A DNA stretch of 64,000 nucleotides, taken from NCBI RefSeq assembly GCF_003390845.1, contig NZ_QMEK01000006.1:206204-270203 (forward strand). Direction: 5' to 3'. Origin of the DNA: Tropicimonas sp. IMCC34043. GTDB taxonomy: Bacteria; Pseudomonadota; Alphaproteobacteria; Rhodobacterales; Rhodobacteraceae. The notes beneath the pieces were generated by a model, which had not been told where the DNA came from, made no database searches, and worked only from the letters and a program-made list of their open reading frames with translations. Both the position numbers and the translations under genes were made by a program. Position 1 is the first letter of the stretch, and the number at the start of each line of letters is the position of its first letter. Shown piece after piece: positions 1-9,255 of the stretch.

Positions 1-234
1 GGTTAATTCTTGCGTCCACAGGTCTTCGGTCCGGTCGTGCAGCGGAGGTGTCGCAAATGCCGGTAGAAGGAGCGTCTTCTCCGCGATCAGATCGGCAGTT
101 TGGCTGAATTTCGCAACGGCCTGACAGAGACTGTATCGCGAGCTCGAACGACTCCTCAAAGGTATGGCGAGGCCCCCAGACCGGCCGCAGCTTTCGCGAC
201 CCCGCGAGTCGCCACGGGCAAAGACGCGCCCTGG

Positions 235-375
235 GTTCGGCCCGACGGGCCGGATAGCCAGCCGCACAACCCCGAGTATCTGACCCATCTCGTCAGCAAA
301 TTTGCCTATGACGATACAATCCTTTCGACCGATGCCGGCGCGCCGACGGTCGAGCCGACGCGTGACATCGGGGGC
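235..375 (+). pseudogene. Fragment of a thiamine-diphosphate-dependent enzyme (pyruvate oxidase-like)
   Basis: A short open stretch reads NPEYLTHLVSKFAYDDTI followed by LSTDAGAPTVE. This resembles the start of the C-terminal thiamine-diphosphate-binding domain of pyruvate:quinone oxidase (PoxB-type) enzymes, which have a similar HPQYLT...DDAIFT.D.GTPT segment. Nothing before or after it continues the family, and the text after about 375 no longer looks like this domain. It is therefore a remnant and not a working gene. The assignment rests on about 35 residues recognised by eye and could be wrong. Confidence 0.4.
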
Positions 376-606
376 AGCGGCAGGCGCCCGCTGTCTTTCC
401 CGGCAATTCTTGGGTCGAGGGCGCCTGTGGACCAGCCGCCGACGCAGTCCTTGATCAAATTCGAACAGACCAAGGAGGTTGCCTTTACATGCTGAAGGCG
501 ATCCTCGATGGCTGTGGCGACGAAGTCCATGAACCGGCCGCGACAGATTTGCGGCAATCCCCGTCGCGAGCGTCTGGCGGGAAACGACTTTCCAGGCGCG
601 CGCAGG

Positions 607-1797
607 TCACGTCCTGCGCTGGAGGCTTGCAATCTGGAGCGCGACCCCGCCGCCGGCAAGCAGAACGCCAAGCAGCGTCACGCCGCTCCAGCCGGCCGTC
701 TTCCATGCCCAGACTGCCGCGGCAGAGCCGATTGCGCCGCCGAGGAACATGCAACTCATGAACAGCGTATTGATCCGTGCGCGCGCCTCGGGACGCAGCG
801 CATAGACGATGTGCTGGTTCGAAACCATCGCGCTCTGCACGCCAAAGTCGAGCAGGATGACGCCGACGATCAACCCGGCGAGCGAGGTCCAAAGACCGAA
901 CACCCCCCAGGCCAGAAGCGTCAGCAAGGCGCCGAAGGCAATCGTCTGGTGCGGTCCGCGCCGGTCCGCGACCCGCCCCGCGACGGGCGCGGCAAGCACA
1001 CCGACGGCGCCAACGATGCCGAACAACCCGGCGACATCGGCACCAAGGCCGAAGCGCGGCTGTTGCAGGCGCAGCGCCAGGATGGTCCAGAAGGCGCTGA
1101 AGGCGCCAAAAAGCAACGCCTGCGTGAGGGCCGCCCGTCGCAAGGCGGCGAATTCGCGCCACAAGCCGACGAGCGAGCCGAGCAGCGCGCCATAGCCAAG
1201 CTGCGAGTCCGGCCTGCTGCGCGGCAGCCGCCAGGCCATGACCGCGCCGGTGCCAAGCGCCAGCGGCACGCCAAGCCAGAACATCTCTCTCCAGCCGGCG
1301 TGGGTGGCGACAAATCCCGCGACCGTTCGGCTGAGCAGGATACCGCAGAGCAGCCCGGCCATCACGGTTCCAACCGTGGCGCCCCGCCGCTCTGGCGCCG
1401 CAAGATGAGCGGCAAGCGGCACGATCTGCTGGGCCACGGTGGATGCCGCCCCCACGAGAAGCGATGCCGCCACAACCAGTGCCGCGGTAGGGGAAACCGC
1501 AACCATCGCCAGCGCCGCGGCAAGCGCCACGAACTGGATAACGATCAGCGTCTTGCGCTCGATCAGATCGCCCAGCGGAACCAGCAGAAGCAGCCCGGCC
1601 GCATAGCCGAGCTGCGTCGCCGTCGGCACCAGGCTGGTGATTCCGCCCGGCAGTGCCTGCTCCATGACGCCGAGCATCGGCTGGTTGTAGTAGATATTGG
1701 CAACCGCGACCCCTGCAGCCACCGCCATCGCGAGGATCAGGCCCCTGCCAGCGGGGTTGGCGGTTGCCGACCCGGGTTTGTGTGCGACGGCCGTCAT
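607..1797 (-). CDS. MFS transporter, drug/metabolite exporter type
   Basis: The 396-residue product is a major facilitator superfamily inner-membrane transporter. It has about 12 hydrophobic segments. The cytoplasmic loop between helices 2 and 3 reads GDLIERKTL, a variant of the MFS motif A, and a second one (GRVADRRGP) lies in the C-terminal half as expected after duplication of the six-helix unit. The early segment YYNQPMLG is common in the DHA1-like exporters related to YfcJ/YnfM-type proteins. Its substrate cannot be read from sequence. It is transcribed away from the sugar-acid operon, and the 235-base gap at 1798-2032 must hold its promoter. It is a stand-alone gene with no frame damage. 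Confidence 0.85.
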   Translation of the reverse strand: MTAVAHKPGSATANPAGRGLILAMAVAAGVAVANIYYNQPMLGVMEQALPGGITSLVPTATQLGYAAGLLLLVPLGDLIERKTLIVIQFVALAAALAMVAVSPTAALVVAASLLVGAASTVAQQIVPLAAHLAAPERRGATVGTVMAGLLCGILLSRTVAGFVATHAGWREMFWLGVPLALGTGAVMAWRLPRSRPDSQLGYGALLGSLVGLWREFAALRRAALTQALLFGAFSAFWTILALRLQQPRFGLGADVAGLFGIVGAVGVLAAPVAGRVADRRGPHQTIAFGALLTLLAWGVFGLWTSLAGLIVGVILLDFGVQSAMVSNQHIVYALRPEARARINTLFMSCMFLGGAIGSAAAVWAWKTAGWSGVTLLGVLLAGGGVALQIASLQRRT

Positions 1798-1930
1798 GAC
1801 ATTCTCCTAGTGAACGGGATCTTCAGCGCTCGGCGCTCGGGGACTGCGATCATGATCGCAGCCTATTTGGCCCAAGCGCCCGGCGGTATCCAAATCTGAG
1901 TATGACTGCGGCCACCGCGGTGTGTCGATT

Positions 1931-1969
1931 TGTTATTTTATGATACATTTCGGGAATGTGTGTTATTTT
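1931..1969 (+). promoter_or_regulatory. Direct repeat, candidate DeoR-type operator in front of ltnD
   Basis: The nonamer TGTTATTTT occurs at 1931-1939 and again at 1961-1969, 30 bp apart (close to three helical turns), in the AT-rich gap between the MFS gene and ltnD. The operon downstream encodes a DeoR-family regulator, and proteins of that family often bind repeated sites near their own promoter. The link between the repeat and the regulator is inferred from position. Confidence 0.45.
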
Positions 1970-2032
1970 TTGTTGATTTTGGCTGGATCTTGTGACGTTG
2001 TGAGACTCAAGAACGGAAAAAGGGGGGGCATC

Positions 2033-2941
2033 ATGTCGTCAGCAAAAGATCTCCGCGTATGTGTCGTCGGCCTGGGGTCGATGGGTATGGGGGCTGCCGT
2101 GTCCTGCGTGCGGGCGGGTTTGCGTACCTGCGGTATCGACCTTGACGCCGGACGCAGGCAGGCCTTCGTCGAAAGTGGTGCCGAAGACGTGGCTGCCGCG
2201 GCGACCAATCTTTCCGGAGCGTTCGACGCCGTCGTGGTACTGGTGGTCAATGCGGCTCAGGCCCGGCAGGCGATCCTCGGGGACGGTGGGATCGCTGCCA
2301 GGGTCAAGCCCGGCGGGGCGGTGATGGTCAGCTCAACCCAATCGGCCGACGATGCCCGCGCGCTGGGGCGCGACCTGGAAAAGCTGGGCCTGCTGATGCT
2401 GGACGCGCCGGTTTCGGGCGGACCGGTGAAGGCGGCAGAGGGCGAGATGACCGTGATGGCATCGGGTTCAGATGCGGCCTTTGCGGCGCTGGCCCCGGTG
2501 CTCGATGCGATAGCTTCGAAGGTCTACCGGATCGGTGACGAGATCGGCCTCGGGTCCATGGTCAAGGTCATCCACCAGCTTCTGGCCGGGGTTCATATCG
2601 CCGCCGGCGCCGAGGCGATGGCACTGGCGGCGCGGGCGGGCATTCCGCTTGACGTCATGTACGACGTGGTGACGAACGCCGCCGGCAATTCCTGGATGTT
2701 CGAGAACCGCATGAAGCATGTGGTCGATGGCGACTACAGCCCGCGCTCGGCCGTCGACATCTTCGTCAAGGATCTGGGCCTCGTGACCGAGACCGGCCGC
2801 AGCCTGAAATTCCCGCTGCCGCTCGCCTCGACCGCCTTCGCCATGTTCCAGGAGGCCAGCAACGCAGGCTTCGGACGAGAGGACGACAGCGCCGTCATCA
2901 AGACCTTTTCGGGCGTCACCCTGCCCCGGAAGGAGGCTTGA
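2033..2941 (+). CDS. ltnD: L-threonate 2-dehydrogenase (beta-hydroxyacid dehydrogenase family)
   Basis: NAD-dependent oxidation of L-threonate to 2-oxo-tetronate is the likely role, as the first step of the operon. The 302-residue product has the N-terminal Rossmann motif VGLGSMGMG (about residues 10-18), the substrate-binding signature DAPVSGGPVKA, and the lysine-containing helix GSMVKVIHQLL that supplies the catalytic lysine of the 3-hydroxyisobutyrate/threonate dehydrogenase family. ATG at 2033 was chosen because it follows a purine-rich AAAAAGGGGGG stretch; an upstream in-frame start at 1922 would add a hydrophobic, non-homologous leader. It overlaps the stop of otnK's leader region by a few bases. 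Related 2-hydroxy-3-oxopropionate reductases are the main alternative, but the neighbours favour threonate. Confidence 0.85.
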   Translation: MSSAKDLRVCVVGLGSMGMGAAVSCVRAGLRTCGIDLDAGRRQAFVESGAEDVAAAATNLSGAFDAVVVLVVNAAQARQAILGDGGIAARVKPGGAVMVSSTQSADDARALGRDLEKLGLLMLDAPVSGGPVKAAEGEMTVMASGSDAAFAALAPVLDAIASKVYRIGDEIGLGSMVKVIHQLLAGVHIAAGAEAMALAARAGIPLDVMYDVVTNAAGNSWMFENRMKHVVDGDYSPRSAVDIFVKDLGLVTETGRSLKFPLPLASTAFAMFQEASNAGFGREDDSAVIKTFSGVTLPRKEA

Positions 2942-2943
2942 TC

Positions 2944-4245
2944 ATGCAGATCGGGGTCATTGCCGACGATTTCACCGGGGCGACCGACATCGCGGGCTTT
3001 CTTGTCGCCAACGGACTGGCCACCACGCAGATGATCGGCGTGCCGGACGCGGATGCCCGGGTCGCGGGCGAGGCGGTGGTGATATCGCTCAAGTCACGCT
3101 CGAACCCGGCTGACGAAGCCGTGGCCGACAGTCTGGCGGCGCTGACCTGGCTGCGCGCCCGTGGCTGCAAGCAGATCTTTCAGAAATACTGCTCGACCTT
3201 CGATTCCACCGCTCACGGCAACATCGGCCCGGTGGCCGATGCGCTTCTCGATGCGCTCGACAGTGATCTGACGGTGGTCTGCCCCTCGCTGCCGGTGAAC
3301 GGGCGCACCGTCTATAACGGCTATCTGTTCGTCAATGGCGTGCTGCTGGAAGACTCCGGCATGCGCGACCACCCGATCACGCCGATGCGCGACAGCAGCC
3401 TTGTGCGTCTGATGGAGGGCCAGTCGCGCGGCGCCTGCGGCGTGGTGCCGGTCGAGACCGTCGAACAGGGGGTCGATGCAGTTCGGGCGGCGATTGCGGC
3501 CGCGCGGGGCGCGGGCAAACGCTATGTGGTGCTCGACGCCATCACCGACGCGCATATCGACGTTCTGGGGCAGGCTGTCCGGGATATGGCGCTGGTCACC
3601 GGCGGCTCGGGGCTTGCGGCCGGGATCGCGCGGGCACTATGTGCCCCGGCGCAGGCCGGTACATCCGATGCCGCGGCGGCGGGCCAGCCTCTGGCCGGCC
3701 GCGGCGTGGTGCTGGCCGGGTCCTGTTCGCAAATGACCCGCCAACAGGTCGCGGCATATCGAAAGATCGCTCCTGCGCTTGCGGTCGATCCTGCGCGTTG
3801 CGTGGCCGAGGCCGAAGCCTATGGCGCGGAACTCGCCGAATGGGTTCTGGCGCAGCCGGCGGGTGCCGACATGCCCGCCCCGCTGGTCTATGCCACGGCC
3901 GATCCCGACGCCGTGCGCAAGGTGCACGACCGGTTCGGCGCCGCCGCCTCCGAGGCGGTCGAGACGAGCTTTGCCACCATCGCGGCCCGTCTTGCCGATG
4001 CCGGGATTACCCGCTTTGTGGTGGCGGGCGGCGAGACCTCGGGCTCCGTGGTCAAGGCGCTTGGCCTTTCGGGCTTTGCCATCGGGCCGCAGATCGCGCC
4101 GGGGGTGCCCTGGGTCCGGGCGATCAACAAGCCCTATTCGCTGGCGCTCAAATCCGGCAATTTCGGCGCCGAGGACTTTTTCCTCGACTGCCAGCCGCTC
4201 GAGGTTCGGGCGGCCTTCAAGGAGCCGCAGGAGGCGCATTCATGA
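2944..4245 (+). CDS. otnK: 3-oxo-tetronate kinase (DUF1537 / four-carbon acid sugar kinase)
   Basis: ATP-dependent phosphorylation of 3-oxo-tetronate to its 4-phosphate. The 433-residue length is normal for the family. The N-terminal sugar-binding domain opens with GVIADDFTGATDIAGF, the hallmark of DUF1537 kinases, and the C-terminal nucleotide-binding domain carries VAGGETSGSVVKAL. ATG at 2944 is preferred to the TTG at 2938 because AAGGAGG ends seven bases before it. The stop shares ATGA with otnC, implying translational coupling. Its place between ltnD and a class II aldolase is the arrangement established for L-threonate and D-erythronate catabolism. Confidence 0.9.
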   Translation: MQIGVIADDFTGATDIAGFLVANGLATTQMIGVPDADARVAGEAVVISLKSRSNPADEAVADSLAALTWLRARGCKQIFQKYCSTFDSTAHGNIGPVADALLDALDSDLTVVCPSLPVNGRTVYNGYLFVNGVLLEDSGMRDHPITPMRDSSLVRLMEGQSRGACGVVPVETVEQGVDAVRAAIAAARGAGKRYVVLDAITDAHIDVLGQAVRDMALVTGGSGLAAGIARALCAPAQAGTSDAAAAGQPLAGRGVVLAGSCSQMTRQQVAAYRKIAPALAVDPARCVAEAEAYGAELAEWVLAQPAGADMPAPLVYATADPDAVRKVHDRFGAAASEAVETSFATIAARLADAGITRFVVAGGETSGSVVKALGLSGFAIGPQIAPGVPWVRAINKPYSLALKSGNFGAEDFFLDCQPLEVRAAFKEPQEAHS

Positions 4246-4871
4246 GCCGGGATGCCAATGCCGAACGTCTGTGCCGGCTTTGCGCCAGCCTGTTCGACCG
4301 GGGATATTCGGTCGGCGGGGCAGGCAACGTCTCGGTCCGACTGGACGACGGCGGCTTTCTGGTCACGCCGACGGGCGGCAGCCTGGGCCGGCTGACCCCC
4401 GACGCGCTGTCCGAGATCGACGCCGCGGGCAATCCGATGCCGGGGCCGAAGCCCTCGAAGGAATTCGCCTTTCACCGGGCGCTGTTTCAGGTCCGTCCCG
4501 ATGCCGGTGCCATCGTGCACCTGCATTCGACCTATCTGACCGCGCTGTCCTGTCTGCAGGATCTGCCGCGCGACAACGCCATCCGCCCCTTCACACCCTA
4601 CTACGTGATGCGGATCGGCTATATGCCGGTGATCCCCTATTACCGCCCCGGCGCGCCCGAGATCGCGCGCGATCTGGCCGAGGCCGCACAGGCGCATCCG
4701 GTGCAGGCCTTCCTGCTGGCCTCTCACGGGGTCGTGGTGCTGGGTCGCGACATCGACGACGCGGTCAACAATGCCGAAGAGCTGGAAGAGACGGCCAAGC
4801 TCGCCTTCCTGCTGCGCGGCGAAAAGGTACGCTATCTGACCGATGATGATATCGGCGAGCTGAGGAGGTGA
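4242..4871 (+). CDS. otnC: 3-oxo-tetronate 4-phosphate decarboxylase (class II aldolase fold)
   Basis: This zinc-dependent enzyme decarboxylates 3-oxo-tetronate 4-phosphate to dihydroxyacetone phosphate and CO2. The 209-residue product has the class II aldolase/adducin fold markers: GGAGNVSVRL near residue 27, the phosphate-binding KPSKEFAFH, the metal-ligand pair in VHLHSTYL (about residue 90) and a further histidine in LLASHGVVVLG. Family members of this size include L-fuculose-phosphate aldolase, but the genes on both sides select OtnC. It starts inside the otnK stop codon and ends five bases before otnI. Confidence 0.88.
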   Translation: MSRDANAERLCRLCASLFDRGYSVGGAGNVSVRLDDGGFLVTPTGGSLGRLTPDALSEIDAAGNPMPGPKPSKEFAFHRALFQVRPDAGAIVHLHSTYLTALSCLQDLPRDNAIRPFTPYYVMRIGYMPVIPYYRPGAPEIARDLAEAAQAHPVQAFLLASHGVVVLGRDIDDAVNNAEELEETAKLAFLLRGEKVRYLTDDDIGELRR

Positions 4872-4875
4872 GAGA

Positions 4876-5667
4876 ATGGTTCGCATTGCTGCCAACCTGA
4901 CGATGATGTTCACTGAGGTGCCGTTCCTCGACCGTTTCGCCCGGGCCGCCAACGCCGGTTTCGAAGCAGTGGAATTCCTGTTCCCCTATGACTATCCGCT
5001 CGCCGAGGTGAAGGCGCAGCTTGACCGCAATGGCCTGAAGCTGACGCTGATCAATGCCTTTGCCGGCGACTGGGCCGGCGGCGAACGCGGCTTTGCCGCC
5101 CGTCCGGGCAAGCAGACCGCGTTCGATGCGAGCGTTGCCCAGGCGCTCGACTATGCGACCGCCCTTGGATGTCCGCGCATCCATGTGATGTCGGGCCTCA
5201 CCGGCGGCGAGCCCGACCGCGCCGCCTGCGAGGCGGTCTGGGTGGAGAATATGCGCAGTGCCGCCGACAAGGCGGCACGTGCGGGGCTCGATATCTCGAT
5301 CGAGCCGCTGAACACCCGCGACATGCCGGGCTATTTCATCTCGCATCAGGACGAAACCCTGGCGCTGATCGACCGGCTCGACCGGCGGAACGTGCTGCTG
5401 CAATTCGATGTTTATCACGCCCAGATCATGGACGGCGACATCACCCGCCGGATCGAACGGCTGAAGGGTGCCTATGGCCATGTCCAGATCGCCTCGGTGC
5501 CCGACCGGCACGAACCCGACGAGGGCGAGCTTGACTATACCCATGTCTTCGCCGCCTTCGACCGAGTGGGGTTCGACGGCTATCTCGGCTGCGAGTACAA
5601 TCCGCGCGGCCTGACCGAGGATGGCCTTGGCTGGGCCAGACCCTATCTCAAGCGCAAGGCCGCCTGA
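4876..5667 (+). CDS. otnI: 2-oxo-tetronate isomerase (hydroxypyruvate isomerase family)
   Basis: Interconverts 2-oxo-tetronate, made by LtnD, and 3-oxo-tetronate, the substrate of OtnK. The 263-residue product is a TIM-barrel of the xylose-isomerase-like superfamily; the segments SIEPLN and LQFDVYHAQ contain the acidic metal ligands, and the ending GCEYNP is typical of Hyi-like proteins. Hydroxypyruvate isomerase itself is the close alternative, because both share the fold and length; the operon makes OtnI more likely. A GAGGAGGTGAGAG ribosome site precedes the ATG. Confidence 0.85.
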   Translation: MVRIAANLTMMFTEVPFLDRFARAANAGFEAVEFLFPYDYPLAEVKAQLDRNGLKLTLINAFAGDWAGGERGFAARPGKQTAFDASVAQALDYATALGCPRIHVMSGLTGGEPDRAACEAVWVENMRSAADKAARAGLDISIEPLNTRDMPGYFISHQDETLALIDRLDRRNVLLQFDVYHAQIMDGDITRRIERLKGAYGHVQIASVPDRHEPDEGELDYTHVFAAFDRVGFDGYLGCEYNPRGLTEDGLGWARPYLKRKAA

Positions 5668-5668
5668 G

Positions 5669-6496
5669 ATGATCCCCGCCGAGCGCCAGCATTTCATCCT
5701 GTCCTGCCTGGCCAAGCGCGATGTGATGAGCATCGCGGAACTGACCGAACGGCTGGACGTCTCGCACATGACGATCCGCCGCGACATCCAGGCGCTGGAA
5801 CGCAGCGGCCGGGTGATTTCGGTCAGCGGCGGGGTACGCCTCAGCCAGAGGCTCGATTTCGAGCCGTCGCATCTGGTCAAGACCGGGATCCGCACCGCCG
5901 AAAAACGCGCGGTCGGACGTGCTGCGGCCGATCTGGTCGAGGACGGGATGGTGATCTACCTCGACGCCGGCACAACGATGCTGGAGATCGCCCACCTGAT
6001 CGCCGACCGGCAGGATTTGACTGTGGTCACCAACGACTTTGCGGTCGCGGCCCATCTCAGCGTCAATTCCCTCTGCACGCTCTATCACACGGGCGGTCTG
6101 GTCGAGCGCGACAACCAGTCCTGTGTCGGCGATGCGACGGCCGAGGCGCTGACCCGCTTCAATTTCGACATTGCCTTCATCTCGACGTCGTCGTGGTCGA
6201 TCTCGGGGCTGAGTTCTCCATCCGAGGCCAAGCGGCCGGTCAAGCGGGTTGCGGTGCAGGGCGCGCGGCGCGCGGTGTTCGTCTCGGATTCGTCGAAATA
6301 CGGCGTCATCGCCGCAATCAATGTGATGCCCCTCGACAGCTTCGACACGGTTGTCACCGACAACCAGATCGAAACCACCGTGATCGAGGCCATCCGCAAG
6401 AAGGGGGTCGAGGTGATCGTCGCCAGCAACGGGCAGGCGAACGATCCGGGCGAGAGGCGCCTGCCCGATCCCCAAGCAAGGAGGAACGTCGAATGA
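5669..6496 (+). CDS. DeoR-family transcriptional regulator of the operon
   Basis: The 275-residue product has an N-terminal DeoR winged helix: ILSCLAKRDVMSIAELTERL followed by the recognition helix segment HMTIRRDIQALE. The C-terminal sugar-phosphate sensor domain (DeoRC, about residues 75-230) includes YLDAGTTMLEIA and DIAFISTSS. It most likely senses a phosphorylated intermediate and represses the operon. ATG at 5669 was chosen because the otnI stop overlaps it; a longer start at 5621 would run inside otnI. The last residues are free of homology and its stop overlaps denD by ATGA, so regulator and enzyme are coupled. Confidence 0.88.
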   Translation: MIPAERQHFILSCLAKRDVMSIAELTERLDVSHMTIRRDIQALERSGRVISVSGGVRLSQRLDFEPSHLVKTGIRTAEKRAVGRAAADLVEDGMVIYLDAGTTMLEIAHLIADRQDLTVVTNDFAVAAHLSVNSLCTLYHTGGLVERDNQSCVGDATAEALTRFNFDIAFISTSSWSISGLSSPSEAKRPVKRVAVQGARRAVFVSDSSKYGVIAAINVMPLDSFDTVVTDNQIETTVIEAIRKKGVEVIVASNGQANDPGERRLPDPQARRNVE

Positions 6497-7491
6497 GAGT
6501 TGTTGTGACTGGCGGGGCCGGGTTTCTTGGCAGCCGTCTGATCGAGGCCCTGTTGACCGGGGGCGGTCTTCCCGGAAAGGGCGCGGTCGAGTCGATCCTG
6601 TCGTTCGACCGGGTGGCCTGCCCGGTGAAGGATCCGCGGGTGGAAAGCAGGATCGGATCCATCGACGATCCAGATTGCGTCGCGGCGGCCCTCAGCGGGG
6701 AGGTCGACGTCGTCTATCACCTCGCGGCGGTGCTCTCGGGCCAGTCCGAGGCCGAATTCGAAACCGGGTTGCACATCAACGTCGATGCCACCCGGCTGCT
6801 GCTGGAGGCCTGCCGCAAGCTGCCGCGCCCGCCGCGGTTCATCCTGACCAGCTCGCTTGCCGTCTTCGGCGGGCCGATGCCGGAGGTGGTTCCCGAAACC
6901 CTCGCCCCCATGCCCCAGTCCTCCTATGGCGTTGGCAAGGCCATTGGCGAGCTTCTGGTCTGTGAATACAGCCGCAAGGGGTTTGTCGATGGCATCGTCT
7001 GCCGGCTGCCCACCATCGCGGTCCGCCCCGGCAAGCCCAACTCGGCCGCTTCGTCCTTTGTGTCGGGCATAATTCGCGAGCCGCTGAACGGCGAGGACAG
7101 CGCCTGTCCGGTCCCGCTCGACACCCGGCTGTGGATCTCGTCGCCTGAGACGGCGATTGCGAACCTCGTGCTGGCGGGCGGGATCGAGGGTGCACGCCTC
7201 GGGATCAACCGGGTGCTGAACCTTCCCGGCATCACCGTCACCGCGGCCGAGATGCTCGACAGCCTGACACGGCTTGCCGGGCAAGCGGCCCGCGACCGGG
7301 TGGCGCTGACCAGCGATCCGAAGGTCATCGACATCGTCTGCAGCTGGCCCGGGGCCTTCGACGTCGCGCGCCCTGTCGCGCTGGGGTTCGTTGCCGACAC
7401 CGCATTCGATGCGGTGGTCCGCCAATACATGGACGGCCTGCCGCGACAGATACCCAAGGGCATGGACACCGGGGCCTCCACAGCCGTCTGA
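6493..7491 (+). CDS. denD: D-erythronate dehydrogenase (SDR/epimerase family)
   Basis: Likely oxidises D-erythronate to 3-oxo-tetronate (or an isomer) with NAD, giving the pathway a second entry point besides LtnD. The 332-residue product is an extended short-chain dehydrogenase: TGGAGFLGSRL at residues 5-15 binds NAD, YHLAAVLSGQSEA follows strand 4, and the catalytic pair is Y-x3-K in YGVGKAIGE. Annotations of this family range from UDP-sugar epimerase to erythronate dehydrogenase. Its location among otnI, otnC and otnK supports DenD, and no nucleotide-sugar genes are nearby. Confidence 0.8.
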   Translation: MRVVVTGGAGFLGSRLIEALLTGGGLPGKGAVESILSFDRVACPVKDPRVESRIGSIDDPDCVAAALSGEVDVVYHLAAVLSGQSEAEFETGLHINVDATRLLLEACRKLPRPPRFILTSSLAVFGGPMPEVVPETLAPMPQSSYGVGKAIGELLVCEYSRKGFVDGIVCRLPTIAVRPGKPNSAASSFVSGIIREPLNGEDSACPVPLDTRLWISSPETAIANLVLAGGIEGARLGINRVLNLPGITVTAAEMLDSLTRLAGQAARDRVALTSDPKVIDIVCSWPGAFDVARPVALGFVADTAFDAVVRQYMDGLPRQIPKGMDTGASTAV

Positions 7492-7662
7492 CGCGGCGGA
7501 CGGCAAAGGCACAGACCAAGTTCAGAGAAGTTCCAGCGGACGCCAAGGCCGGGCGACCGTTGAGTCCGCTTGCCCTGCGCTCTGCGCGGGACGGCCCACC
7601 TTTGTCACGGCCAACGACATCAAAGCGCAAAAAAGAGCGCGCCCACTCGGAGGAGTATCCCC

Positions 7663-9060
7663 ATGGCTGAACCAGGAATGGAGTTCCAGCTCATATTTGG
7701 CCTCGCATTGGCCATTTTCATTCTGATCTTTCTTGTGGTCAAGACGAAGGTCCACGCTGTCGTCGCGCTGGTCATCGCGGCCTCGATCGCGGGCCTGATC
7801 GGCGGCATGATGCCGTCTGACGTTGTCAGTTCGATCACCACCGGATTTGGCAAGACGCTCTCGACCATCGGCCTTGTGATCGGCTTCGGCGTGATGATGG
7901 GGCGGGTGCTCGAAGTGTCGGGCGCGGCCGAGAAGATGGCTTATACGCTGGTCCGCTGGCTCGGCGAAAAGAAGGAAGAATGGGCGCTGGTGATCACCGG
8001 CTATATCGTGTCGATCCCGATCTTCTGTGACTCGGCCTTTGTCATTCTGACGCCGCTCGTGAAGGCGCTGGCGCGCAGCACCGGCAAGTCGATCCTGACC
8101 CTGGGGATCTGTCTGGCCGGCGGTCTGATGCTGACCCACCACGCCGTGCCGCCGACACCGGGGCCGCTGGGCGTTGCCGGGATCTATAACGTCGATATCG
8201 GCCTGATGATCTTCTGGGGCGTCGTCTTCACCATTCCCGGGACGTTCGTGATCGTTGCCTATGCCCGCCGCATGGGGCCACGGATCGAGAAGATGATCGA
8301 AAAGGACACCGGTGAAGACATCGGGGCCGCCTATCGCGCCTTCAAGGTCGCAGCCGACGAGCGCGACAAGGAACTGCCCTCGCTGCTTCTGTCGACCGCG
8401 CCGCTGATCCTGCCCATCGTGCTGATCTTTCTCAACACAATCGCCACCCTCATCGTCAAGGCTTCGGGCGATCCGACGCTGGCGGGCTCGGTGCCGGTAC
8501 AGATTGCCAGTTTCATCGGTAACCCGGTGATTGCTGTCGGCATCGGTCTGCTGGTCGCCGTCTACACCCTGCTGCCGAAGACCCCGCGCAACGACGCAAT
8601 CAAATACATGGAACAGGGCGTGGAAAGCGCCGGCATCATCCTGCTGGTGACCGGCGCGGGCGGCGCCCTGGGGGCGGTGCTGCGCGACTCGGGCGCCGGT
8701 GACGTGATCGGCCAATCGGTTGCGGGCCTGCCGATCCCGGCGATCCTGATCCCCTTCGTGATCGCCTCGCTGGTGCGCCTGATCCAGGGTTCGGGCACCG
8801 TGGCAATGATCACCGGCGCCTCGATCTCGGCACCGATCCTCGCGGCCATGCCAGATGTGAACATGGTGTTCGCGGCTCAGGCTGCCTCGATCGGGTCGAT
8901 GGTCTTCGGCTATTTCAATGACAGCTACTTCTGGGTCATCAACCGGATGCTCGGAGTGAAATACGCCAAACACCAGATGCTGGTCTGGTCGGTGCCCACC
9001 ACGCTTGCCTGGGCGTCGGCACTGGTCATGCTGCTGATCTGCAACGCACTTTTCGGCTGA
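7663..9060 (+). CDS. GntP-family sugar-acid permease
   Basis: Inner-membrane proton symporter of the gluconate permease family, here probably importing threonate and/or erythronate. The 465-residue product is strongly hydrophobic with about 12-14 segments and contains GntP signatures such as IPIFCDSAFVIL, LTHHAVPPTPGPLG and the C-terminal SGTVAMITGASI. ATG at 7663 is preceded by GGAGGAG at 7649-7655; the longer frame from 7570 has no such site. A 170-base gap separates it from denD, so it may have an additional promoter, but orientation and function make it the last gene of the operon. Confidence 0.87.
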   Translation: MAEPGMEFQLIFGLALAIFILIFLVVKTKVHAVVALVIAASIAGLIGGMMPSDVVSSITTGFGKTLSTIGLVIGFGVMMGRVLEVSGAAEKMAYTLVRWLGEKKEEWALVITGYIVSIPIFCDSAFVILTPLVKALARSTGKSILTLGICLAGGLMLTHHAVPPTPGPLGVAGIYNVDIGLMIFWGVVFTIPGTFVIVAYARRMGPRIEKMIEKDTGEDIGAAYRAFKVAADERDKELPSLLLSTAPLILPIVLIFLNTIATLIVKASGDPTLAGSVPVQIASFIGNPVIAVGIGLLVAVYTLLPKTPRNDAIKYMEQGVESAGIILLVTGAGGALGAVLRDSGAGDVIGQSVAGLPIPAILIPFVIASLVRLIQGSGTVAMITGASISAPILAAMPDVNMVFAAQAASIGSMVFGYFNDSYFWVINRMLGVKYAKHQMLVWSVPTTLAWASALVMLLICNALFG

Positions 9061-9066
9061 TCGGGA

Positions 9067-9124
9067 CAGACACCGCCGATGAAGGTCGGGGGCCTCCCTT
9101 CGGCTCTTTCATCGGCGGTGTCTG
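9067..9124. terminator. Long hairpin between convergent genes
   Basis: A perfect 17-bp inverted repeat has arms at 9067-9083 and 9108-9124 with a 24-base loop. It sits seven bases after the permease stop and before the end of the convergent hydrolase gene, so it can stop transcription from both sides. There is no clear U-tract. Confidence 0.7.
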
Positions 9125-9255
9125 AACCTCGGTCTGAGCGACGCTGGCCGGTCAGTGCCAGACCCACAGCGCGCAGAACGATGGCACACACCGCCGCGAT
9201 CATCGCGATACGCCGCCAGACGATCGCAGCGCTCCTCTCGGGCATTCCCAGATCT

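Noticed and set aside
508..1899. 463-codon open frame on the plus strand
   Set aside because: It is the antisense shadow of the MFS gene, rich in R, Q, H and P, with no domain. Similar long shadows at 3639-4871, 10129-11772, 23805-25031, 28459 (upstream part) and 35913-38321 were rejected for the same reason.
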